Position numbers and translations under genes: made by a program. A stretch of 19,444 bases of DNA from an uncultured Clostridia bacterium (GTDB lineage: Bacteria; Bacillota; Clostridia; TANB77; CAG-508), in the NCBI GenBank assembly GCA_934167225.1, contig CAKPLD010000016.1, positions 1-19,444 on the forward strand. Direction: 5' to 3'. This document shows, piece after piece, positions 14,097 through 19,444 of this stretch (the stretch's first letter is position 1; the number at the start of each line of letters is the position of its first letter). The notes under the pieces are model-generated. The model did no database searches. It was not told where the DNA came from and was given only the letters and a program-made list of their open reading frames with translations.

Positions 14097-15863
14097 TTAA
14101 ATTAATTTTTTTAATTCATTTGTTAAATTTCTATAAAGGTTAATCGCTCCTTTGTAAGTATTTATATCTTCTATATCTACATCAACCATTTTTAAAAGTT
14201 CAACAGCTTTTTTGGTGCATCCTTGTTTTAACATATTTATATATTTTTCTACATAACCTTCTTTTCCAGATAATATATTTGTTGCTATAATTATTGCAAC
14301 TGATACCCCTGTTGCATATTTATATACATAAAATGGTGTGTAAAAATGTGGTATTCTTGCCCATTCATATTTAATTTGTTCATCTATTACGCAGTCTTTT
14401 CCAAAGTATTCTTCATTTAGCTTATAATAAATTTCTGATAAATCATCAGCTGACAAAACTTCTCCATTTTCTATTTTTTCATGTACCGTCTTTTCAAACT
14501 CTGCAAACATTGCTTGTCTGAATAAAGTTGCTCTTATCATTTCAAGTAATTCATATATAATTTCAGCTTTTTTCTTCTTATCTTTTTCATTATTTATTTG
14601 ATATTTTGCAAGTAAAATTTCATTGGTTGTTGAGGCAATTTCCGCTATCATTATTGTGTAATTTGCATCTATTACATTTTGAGCTTGACTTGAATAATAT
14701 GAATGCATTGAATGGCCTAGTTCGTGTGCAACTGTACTCACATCTCTTTTTCTGCTCACAAAATTATCTAAAACAAAAGGATGTACTCCATAAACTCCCA
14801 TACTATATGCTCCACCCATTTTATTTTCTTTTGGGTAAACATCTATCCATCTATTATCAAAAGCTTCCTTTAATTTTCCTATATATTCATTTCCTAAAAC
14901 ATCTAAAGCACTTAATACTTCATTTTTAGCTTCCTCAAAAGTTATCTCATCATCTTCTACTTCGATTGGATTTACATATACATCATATATATGCATTTCG
15001 CTTTTTTTCAATAACTCTTTTTTTAATTTAATAAATTCATGGTTAGCACTTATTTCACTATGTACAGCATCAATTAAACTATTATAAACCTTTAAATTAG
15101 AATCATCATTATCTACCGCTTTTTCTAACGATGATGAATATTTACGAAGTCTTGCTGTTATTGTATCTTGCTTAACTCTTGAAATATAAAGCTCTCCTAT
15201 TGTGTTTAAAAACTCCTTATATTTTTTATACATTAAATCAAAAGCTTGTTTTCTTACCTTTTCATTTTTACTTTTTAAGAAAAGTGTATAATTACTATCC
15301 ATCATTTCCTGATCTTTGCCATTTTCATCTTTTAAAGTTCCAAATTTAAATTCTGTATTTGTCAAAATATCATATGTATTTTCACTATTATTAAAAATTT
15401 CCGAATAATTTGCTAAAATATTTTCTTCTTCTTTCGATAATATATGTGCCTTATTTTTTATTATTTCCCTTATTAATCTTTCATATCTTTTAAGTTCCTT
15501 ATTTTCGTTCAAATATTTTAACAGTATATCTGTATCAATATCTGTTATTTCAGGTGTTATAAAAGACGCTATTTTTTCAAATTCAGTACCTATTCCTTCA
15601 CATCTTTTATATAATTTTATATTTTCACTATTTGCCATATCTAAATGAAATTTTAACATCCCATAACTATATATTTTTTCATACTGTTCTAGCGCCTTTT
15701 CATAATGTTTGTAACATTCATATATATTTTGAGAACTTTCAGCTAGTTTTCCTTGATATTTTTTTATAATTTCTAATGTTTTACTTAATTGTTCTATTTC
15801 TTTTTCAAAATCTTCATTTGTCTTAAATATATCTGTTAAATTCCATGTGTATTTCTCATCCAT
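14097..15863 (-). CDS. pepF: Oligoendopeptidase F (M3 family zinc peptidase)
   Basis: Cytoplasmic zinc metallopeptidase that cleaves short peptides. The 588-aa length is normal for PepF. The N-terminal two thirds are helical; the zinc site is HELGH (380-384, catalytic Glu381) with the third ligand Glu408 in the AEIASTTNE segment, as in M3B peptidases. A YGVHPFVLDNF stretch (358-368) and the C-terminal helical lid with FYTPFYVYKYATG are also typical. ATG preceded by AGGAAGG. Its promoter lies at 15964-15992, so the transcript leader holds the 63-nt palindrome; effects on translation or RNA stability are likely but unproven. Confidence 0.95.
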   Translation of the reverse strand: MDEKYTWNLTDIFKTNEDFEKEIEQLSKTLEIIKKYQGKLAESSQNIYECYKHYEKALEQYEKIYSYGMLKFHLDMANSENIKLYKRCEGIGTEFEKIASFITPEITDIDTDILLKYLNENKELKRYERLIREIIKNKAHILSKEEENILANYSEIFNNSENTYDILTNTEFKFGTLKDENGKDQEMMDSNYTLFLKSKNEKVRKQAFDLMYKKYKEFLNTIGELYISRVKQDTITARLRKYSSSLEKAVDNDDSNLKVYNSLIDAVHSEISANHEFIKLKKELLKKSEMHIYDVYVNPIEVEDDEITFEEAKNEVLSALDVLGNEYIGKLKEAFDNRWIDVYPKENKMGGAYSMGVYGVHPFVLDNFVSRKRDVSTVAHELGHSMHSYYSSQAQNVIDANYTIMIAEIASTTNEILLAKYQINNEKDKKKKAEIIYELLEMIRATLFRQAMFAEFEKTVHEKIENGEVLSADDLSEIYYKLNEEYFGKDCVIDEQIKYEWARIPHFYTPFYVYKYATGVSVAIIIATNILSGKEGYVEKYINMLKQGCTKKAVELLKMVDVDIEDINTYKGAINLYRNLTNELKKLI

Positions 15864-15884
15864 TTATAACCTTCCTCTCTCTCC

Positions 15885-15947
15885 TCCCCATTTGGGGACG
15901 GTTCTCTATTGGGGAATCCCCAATAGAGAACCGTCCCCAAATGGGGA
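15885..15947. repeat. Perfect 63-nt palindrome of the GGGGACGG type
   Basis: Two 31-bp arms (15885-15915 and 15917-15947) are exact reverse complements around one central base. Each arm contains CCCATTTGGGGACGGTTC and ends in TATTGGGGA. The core GGGGACGGTT is repeated downstream of dpaB. In my knowledge GGGGACGGTTC-type palindromes are dispersed in Clostridial and related genomes and resemble REP/MITE-like elements. It sits between the pepF promoter and its ribosome binding site. Confidence 0.95.
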
Positions 15948-15963
15948 ATTGCCGTTTTTTCAA

Positions 15964-15992
15964 ATTTTATCACAATATATAAATTCTTGCAA
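15964..15992 (-). promoter_or_regulatory. Extended -10 promoter of pepF
   Basis: Minus strand: -35 TTGCAA (15987-15992), 17-bp spacer, -10 TAAAAT (15964-15969) preceded by TG. The predicted start near 15957 is about 10 nt before the 63-nt palindrome. The TTGTGATA(A/T)AAT block resembles that of the rho promoter. Confidence 0.6.
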
Positions 15993-16047
15993 CCTAAATG
16001 TACTTACAAAATTTTACAAATTTCACGCAAAAATTTTATATTAAATT

Positions 16048-16056
16048 CATATTATA
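16048..16056 (+). promoter_or_regulatory. Candidate sporulation-type -10 element of dpaB
   Basis: CATATTATA fits the sigma-K -10 pattern CATANNNTA and lies 20 nt before the AAAGGAGG site. No AC-type -35 stands at the usual 16-17 bp distance, so this is only a candidate. Sigma-K control of the Bacillus homologue is what makes it worth noting. Confidence 0.3.
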
Positions 16057-16095
16057 TACAAAGATGTTTTTTTAGAAAGGAGGCTACGATGAATT

Positions 16096-16674
16096 TTGGA
16101 AGTTAAAGGTAAAAAAATTGGATTTGTACTTACTGGTTCTTTCTGTACTTTTGGTAAAACAATACCTAAAATGAAAGAATTACAAAAAGCTGGGGCTGAT
16201 ATTATTCCTATTATGTCTTATAATAGTTATAATTTTGATACTAAATTTGGTAAAGCTATTGACTTTATTGATGAAATTAAAAAAATTTCTGGAAAAGATA
16301 TTATTCACACCATTCAGGGTGCTGAACCAATTGGCCCAAAACATTTAACAGATATTATGATAGTTGCACCTGCAAGCGGAAATACTATGTCTAAGCTTGC
16401 CTGTGATATTATAGATACTCCTGCCTTAATGGCTGTGAAGTCTCACTTAAGAAACAACTTGCCTGTTGTTATTGCACCTTCTACAAATAATGGTCTTGGT
16501 GCTAATTTGGTAAGTATTGGAAGTCTTATTAATCGTAAAAATTATTATTTTGTTCCTTTTAAACAGGATAATCCTATTACTAAACCTAGGTCTATTGTTT
16601 TTGACCCAGAGTATATTGTTAAGACTGTTGAACTTGCTTTGGATGGAGAGCAGATTGAGCCTATTCTTTTGTGA
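16096..16674 (+). CDS. dpaB: Dipicolinate synthase subunit B
   Basis: Flavoprotein-fold subunit of dipicolinate synthase (SpoVFB), which makes the spore core solute dipicolinic acid in the mother cell from a lysine-pathway intermediate. The 192 aa match the family closely: GKKIGFVLTGSFCTF (5-19), AEPIGPKHLTD (76-86), APASGNTMSKLACD (91-104), RNNLPVVIAPSTNN (119-132) and VPFKQDNP (153-160). The frame has an upstream stop at 16090, so the start is TTG at 16096, 12 nt after the strong AAAGGAGG (16076-16083). An out-of-frame ATG at 16089 sits at ideal spacing and opens a 5-codon frame overlapping the TTG. The usual partner dpaA is not adjacent. Confidence 0.93.
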   Translation: MEVKGKKIGFVLTGSFCTFGKTIPKMKELQKAGADIIPIMSYNSYNFDTKFGKAIDFIDEIKKISGKDIIHTIQGAEPIGPKHLTDIMIVAPASGNTMSKLACDIIDTPALMAVKSHLRNNLPVVIAPSTNNGLGANLVSIGSLINRKNYYFVPFKQDNPITKPRSIVFDPEYIVKTVELALDGEQIEPILL

Positions 16675-16685
16675 TTTTTTGTATT

Positions 16686-16716
16686 GGGGACGGTTTTTAA
16701 AAAAGGAACTGTCCTC
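16686..16716 (+). repeat. Decayed GGGGACGG hairpin after dpaB
   Basis: GGGGACGGTTTTT (16686-16698) faces AGGAACTGTCCTC (16704-16716). As plus-strand RNA the 13 bp all pair if four G-U pairs are allowed; as minus-strand RNA these would be A-C mismatches. The first ten bases equal the core of the 15885-15947 palindrome. It starts 12 nt after the dpaB stop and could stabilise the 3' end, though no T run follows. Confidence 0.7.
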
Positions 16717-16886
16717 ATTTCAAAATTTCTAATTTTCAACACTTTTTATCGTTATATGATATTTTCTAGTGAAAATCAAGCATTTTTATTGTTAATATTT
16801 ACTATTTTCTCGAAATTATTCCATTTTAATAAAACCAAGTATATTTTATCTTTATTTGTACATAATTAATTTAGGTGGTGATTATT

Positions 16887-17060
16887 ATGACAAGCAAAGA
16901 GCTATTATATGTTGAGGATGCTATTTCACATGAAAATTTTATGAAGAATAATAGTAATAAAACATCAACTAAATTATTAGATGTTAATCTTTCTTCTTAT
17001 GTAAAAGAACTTGAAAATAAGCATGCTGAATTATCTAGTAAGTTTTTAAATTTATTATAA
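16887..17060 (+). CDS. Small spore coat protein, CotF-partner type
   Basis: Short protein (57 aa) of the kind found paired with CotF-like coat proteins in Clostridia. It begins MTSKELLYVEDAISHENFM and ends with a helix (SSYVKELENKHAELSSKFLNLL region), a pattern typical of the helical hairpin of CotF-like proteins. The frame is open from a GTG at 16875, but AGGTGGTG (16873-16880) lies 6 nt before the ATG at 16887, so that ATG is the start. It is 13 nt upstream of the next coat gene. A coat role in the outer spore layers is inferred from family likeness and from the neighbouring dpaB. Confidence 0.8.
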   Translation: MTSKELLYVEDAISHENFMKNNSNKTSTKLLDVNLSSYVKELENKHAELSSKFLNLL

Positions 17061-17073
17061 AGGAGAGATTGTT

Positions 17074-17319
17074 GTGGAAGATAAAGAATTAATGGAAGAC
17101 GAATTGTTAGTTATTAAAGGGGTTTGCGATTTGTACCTTCACGGTGCATTAGAGTCAACTACAGCTGAAGTTCATACTGCTTTTAAGGATGCCTTAAATA
17201 CTTCTTTGGATATTCAAAATAAAATTTATAATTTGATGGCTGAAAAGGGCTGGTATAAGACTGATGTGGCTGAACAGAATAAAATTGATGCGGCTAAGGT
17301 TAAGTTTCAGAATCAATAA
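17074..17319 (+). CDS. CotF-like spore coat protein
   Basis: Coat F domain protein, 81 aa. It shows the family pattern of acidic N-terminus, LLVIKGVCDLYLHGALESTT (11-30), helix FKDALNTSLDIQNKIYNLM (37-55) and the C-terminal KGWYKTDVAEQNKI (58-71), where GWY is characteristic of the family. The start is GTG at 17074, preceded by AAGGAGAG at good spacing. It directly follows the 57-aa coat gene; the two probably form one mother-cell-expressed unit. A ferritin-like helical fold is expected for the family; no metal-binding set is evident here. Confidence 0.85.
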   Translation: MEDKELMEDELLVIKGVCDLYLHGALESTTAEVHTAFKDALNTSLDIQNKIYNLMAEKGWYKTDVAEQNKIDAAKVKFQNQ

Positions 17320-17372
17320 CACTAAAAATAAATTAAGTGTAGACTTTGTCAAGTAATAATATTTAATTTAAT

Positions 17373-17411
17373 AGTGTACATATTTACATTGGTTTTATAA
17401 ATATGTACACT
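17373..17411. terminator. Hairpin between convergent coat and prepilin-like genes
   Basis: Perfect 14-bp arms 17373-17386 and 17398-17411 (GTGTACATATTTA and complement) around an 11-nt loop. It lies between two genes that converge, so a shared terminator is the natural reading. The T tracts are poor, and GTACA-rich palindromes can also be protein-binding sites. Confidence 0.55.
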
Positions 17412-17449
17412 TAGTTTATTTTCATATTTTTAATACATAATTCGATTAC

Positions 17450-18919
17450 TTACAAATTTGATTGCCATTTAAATATCGGATATCCATTATTAATTTTTGC
17501 AGTATCTTGTTTCCAAATATCATCTTTATTTAAATAATTAAAAAAATCACTTGTTTGCATATAGCCTCTTTCAAAAATTTCACTTTTATCATCAATAGAA
17601 CCATATTGTAATGCTATCTTATCTGCAAAGTCTATTTCTGAAAAACAATTGTATATATGTGATAAAGTATAATTGCTATTTCTGATTATACATTTTTCTG
17701 TACATATTCCTATATTATAACAATTATTTATTTCATTTTGATTGCTTCCAACCAATCCGCATTTAGTTTTACCTTTATTGTAACAATTATTTATTATAGA
17801 CCTATTATTTCCGGTTATCCCACTTCCATCTACTTCTCCAGCATTATAGCATCTTTCGATTTTTAAATTACTGCTATCAGTGTTGGCCACTATTCCTCCA
17901 GCATAATTATCTCTAATAGTATTTTTTATTTTTCCAAAATTACTGCAATTAGCTATTGTCTCTAATTTAGCATTTTGGTTTATATATCCCACTATACCTC
18001 CTGAATAAGAATTACCATATATATTGGCATAATTATGGCAGTTTTCAATTTTTCCATTCTCGTTTTCTTCTGATTTTGTATTAGAAATACAACCAATAAA
18101 TCCTCCTGTATGATTTCCCGTGCTTCTTATTTCTCCACTTATGGTAAGATTTTTAATTATTATCCCATATTGAGCCTCCGAGATAAAACCTACTCTAGAC
18201 AATTTTTCGTTATTTATATAAATATTACTTATTTTTTTATTATTTCCATTTAAAAATCCCCCAAACTGTTTTATTGGAGTATAACCTTTGCCTTTGCATA
18301 ATTCTTCCGATATAGATTCTATATTACCATCTTCATTAAGATCTCCATATTCTGTACTCGTACTATTCGCATAGCTAAATTTTGATTTAAAATTTAAGTT
18401 TCTACCTAACTCTATATTAGAATTTATGTATTTAAAATAATTATTAGACCATTCAATTAAATCTTCTATGCAATCTATTTTATATGGTTTCTCTTTACTC
18501 CCATCTAGTATACCGCCTTTTGTTATATCACCTGCATTTTCTATTTTTGTTGCTATTTGTTCTTCACTTATATTTCCATCTTTGTCTACAGTATAGTACC
18601 TATTACTTTCCTTGAATAATATTTCAAATTCATCACCAACATCTGTCACTTCTGTTTTTCCTTCTTGTTCTTCATTTAGCTGTTTTTCTAACTCATCTTG
18701 TTTCAAATCTCCATATTTATTTTTCCCTATTGCATTTACTGTTGCTCTTTGAATTATTTCTTTCTCATTTGCTATTTCGGTTGTTTCTTTTGCTTTCCCT
18801 GTATTTTTTATTATTCCATTTTCTCCGGTTAACATATTTATTGTTATTGTCGCTAATATTAAAATAATAACAATTGTAATCACTAATGAAATTAATGTAA
18901 TTCCTTTATTTTCCATCAT
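17450..18919 (-). CDS. Prepilin-like surface protein with GLUG repeats
   Basis: Predicted to be processed and displayed by a type IV pilin or pseudopilin-like route. The N-terminus has a class III signal: MMENKG with cleavage expected after Gly6, then the hydrophobic helix ITLISLVITIVIILILATIT. Position 5 of the mature part is Ser rather than Glu. Residues 35-130 are helical and polar. From about 215 to 410 there are five or six GLUG-type repeats of the form GGIVGY...IxNCxNxGxI (near 220, 271, 306, 340, 366, 387), most with one conserved Cys; the protein ends with the NNGYPIFKWQ cap. A beta-helical adhesin role is inferred. No prepilin peptidase or pilus ATPase is nearby. GAGGG precedes a double ATG; 18919 or 18916 may be the start. 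Confidence 0.88.
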   Translation of the reverse strand: MMENKGITLISLVITIVIILILATITINMLTGENGIIKNTGKAKETTEIANEKEIIQRATVNAIGKNKYGDLKQDELEKQLNEEQEGKTEVTDVGDEFEILFKESNRYYTVDKDGNISEEQIATKIENAGDITKGGILDGSKEKPYKIDCIEDLIEWSNNYFKYINSNIELGRNLNFKSKFSYANSTSTEYGDLNEDGNIESISEELCKGKGYTPIKQFGGFLNGNNKKISNIYINNEKLSRVGFISEAQYGIIIKNLTISGEIRSTGNHTGGFIGCISNTKSEENENGKIENCHNYANIYGNSYSGGIVGYINQNAKLETIANCSNFGKIKNTIRDNYAGGIVANTDSSNLKIERCYNAGEVDGSGITGNNRSIINNCYNKGKTKCGLVGSNQNEINNCYNIGICTEKCIIRNSNYTLSHIYNCFSEIDFADKIALQYGSIDDKSEIFERGYMQTSDFFNYLNKDDIWKQDTAKINNGYPIFKWQSNL

Positions 18920-18961
18920 ATATTTCCCTCACTTTTCATTCGTCATTATAAATTCAAAAAT

Positions 18962-18990
18962 ATTATAGTCAAGTTATAACTAAATGTCAA
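18962..18990 (-). promoter_or_regulatory. Consensus sigma-A promoter of the prepilin-like gene
   Basis: Minus strand: TTGACA (18985-18990), 17-bp spacer, TATAAT (18962-18967), an exact consensus match. The predicted start near 18955 gives a leader of about 36 nt. The palindrome AGTTATAACT lies in the spacer. A promoter this strong without repression would be unusual, which suggests control by the divergent regulator. Confidence 0.85.
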
Positions 18991-19006
18991 TAGTTATCTC
19001 ATAACT
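18972..19006. promoter_or_regulatory. Paired AGTTAT/ATAACT operators of the Cro/CI-type regulator
   Basis: AGTTATAACT (18972-18981) is a perfect 10-bp palindrome, and AGTTAT-CTC-ATAACT (18992-19006) is the same pair of half-sites with a wider gap. They sit on both sides of the prepilin -35 hexamer, and the second lies just upstream of a TATAAT for the regulator. Binding would block the prepilin promoter and probably feed back on the regulator. Confidence 0.65.
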
Positions 19007-19010
19007 TTTT

Positions 19011-19016
19011 TATAAT
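19011..19016 (+). promoter_or_regulatory. Possible -10 of the regulator gene
   Basis: TATAAT lies 17 nt before the regulator ATG. No good -35 is present (TCAATA at best), and the implied leader is only about 11 nt, partly covering the ribosome binding site. A weak, regulator-dependent or nearly leaderless promoter would fit. Confidence 0.35.
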
Positions 19017-19033
19017 ACTATTGAGGTGAGAAT

Positions 19034-19252
19034 ATGTTAAGAATAAAAGATATTAGAGAAGACAGAGAAATGAAGCAAAAAGAAGTTGCAGAATTTCTAA
19101 ATATATCTCAAACAAATTATAGTAAATATGAATTAGGCAAAATTAATATTCCAATTGAAACATTAAAAAAGATGTCCATATTATTTGATACAAGTGTAGA
19201 TTACCTATTAGGGTTAACAAATGAAGTTAAACCCTATCCAAGGGCAAAATAA
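19034..19252 (+). CDS. Small Cro/CI (XRE) family transcriptional regulator
   Basis: DNA-binding protein of 72 aa that is almost only the HTH_3 domain. The helix-turn-helix is at about 15-38 (QKEVAEFLNISQTNYSKYELG), followed by IPIETLKKMSILFDTSVDYLLG, the standard family ending. There is no added effector or protease domain, so it probably acts as a simple dimeric repressor. ATG preceded by GAGGTGAG. It is divergent from the prepilin-like gene, with paired inverted repeats between them. This layout suggests autoregulation and repression of that gene. The terminator directly follows. Confidence 0.93.
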   Translation: MLRIKDIREDREMKQKEVAEFLNISQTNYSKYELGKINIPIETLKKMSILFDTSVDYLLGLTNEVKPYPRAK

Positions 19253-19296
19253 AAATAAAGCTAGATATTTTTCGTTATATATCTAGCTTTATTTTT
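19251..19296. terminator. Bidirectional terminator between the regulator and the alcohol dehydrogenase
   Basis: Arms 19251-19268 and 19279-19296 form a perfect 18-bp stem (core AAAGCTAGATAT and complement) with a 10-nt loop. It has A and T flanks on either side, so both strands get a T tail. The genes on its two sides converge. Confidence 0.9.
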
Positions 19297-19309
19297 ATTT
19301 ATATAAATC

Positions 19310-19444
19310 CTATTCAGCTGCTCTTCTAAACAACTCAATAAATTCTTCTTTTGAAACTTCTCTAGGGTTTCCTGGTTTGCAAGGATCTTGCATAGCTTTT
19401 TCAGCAAGCATTTCAAAATCTTCTGCTTTTGCACCATAATCAGT
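19310..19444 (-). CDS. Iron-containing alcohol dehydrogenase, C-terminal fragment (cut by window edge)
   Basis: Only the last 44 residues are inside the window; the gene continues past 19444. They read GAKAEDFEMLAEKAMQ, then DPCKPGNPREVSKEE and a final helix IELFRRAAE. The NPR motif after a Cys, followed by an acidic helix, is typical of the C-terminus of group III iron-containing dehydrogenases such as lactaldehyde reductase/1,3-propanediol dehydrogenase types. The metal site and coenzyme region are outside the window, so substrate and cofactor cannot be told. It ends just before the shared terminator. Confidence 0.82.
   Translation of the reverse strand, partial: TDYGAKAEDFEMLAEKAMQDPCKPGNPREVSKEEFIELFRRAAE

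Noticed and set aside
16839..16868. GTATATT-15-CATAATTA as a sigma-E-like promoter for the coat genes
   Set aside because: The hexamers look fair, but transcription would start at about 16875, inside the AGGTGGTG ribosome binding site (16873-16880), so the message would lose part of it.
16684..16869. 61-aa plus-strand frame beginning in the repeat after dpaB
   Set aside because: It starts inside the hairpin, has no ribosome binding site and a Phe/Leu-rich composition typical of AT-rich non-coding DNA.
17340..17372. TTGACA on the minus strand at about 17355 as a promoter
   Set aside because: No -10 element lies at a suitable distance, and it would read against the coat genes with no target.

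Overview
The window is chromosomal DNA from a very AT-rich, spore-forming member of the Clostridia (Firmicutes). The evidence is the sporulation genes (yabP, yabQ, dipicolinate synthase subunit B, two CotF-type coat proteins), AGGAGG-type ribosome binding sites with frequent GTG/TTG starts, sigma-A promoters close to TTGACA-17-TATAAT, and Clostridia-type families (DUF1836, PF06541 permease, GLUG-repeat prepilin-like protein). No rRNA, tRNA or CRISPR array was seen.

Layout. (1) 1-3336, minus strand: an orphan operon of four intact genes of unknown function plus one frame-disrupted small membrane-protein gene. It has one good promoter, four TTGAACG repeats at the predicted transcript start, and a terminator at the far end. 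(2) 3495-9719, minus strand: housekeeping and sporulation genes. prfB (with an intact programmed frameshift) is followed by aspartate kinase and a strong terminator; then yabP-yabQ-divIC and a terminator; then rho with its own promoter, followed by an unrecognised membrane protein and a terminator. (3) 9754-13231: an AMP-forming acyl-CoA synthetase (minus) diverges from a DUF1836 gene and a Xer-type tyrosine recombinase (plus). The two promoters are back to back, and a 15-bp palindrome lies at the start of the synthetase transcript. (4) 13185-15992, minus strand: oligoendopeptidase F and a PF06541 membrane protein. A perfect 63-nt palindrome lies between the pepF promoter and its ribosome binding site. 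(5) 16048-17411, plus strand: dpaB without dpaA, then two CotF-like coat genes. A decayed relative of the palindrome follows dpaB. (6) 17373-19444: a prepilin-like GLUG-repeat protein (minus) diverges from a small Cro/CI-type regulator (plus). The promoter between them is consensus and carries paired AGTTAT/ATAACT half-sites. The window ends in the C-terminus of an iron-containing alcohol dehydrogenase.

Functional picture. Most of the window is a normal core of translation termination, transcription termination, lysine/aspartate-family synthesis, division and spore formation. The parts that look accessory and least explained are the orphan operon at 1-3336, the regulator/prepilin pair at 17450-19252, and the GGGGACGG palindromes on either side of dpaB. 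All functional statements come from reading the sequence; no database search was possible.
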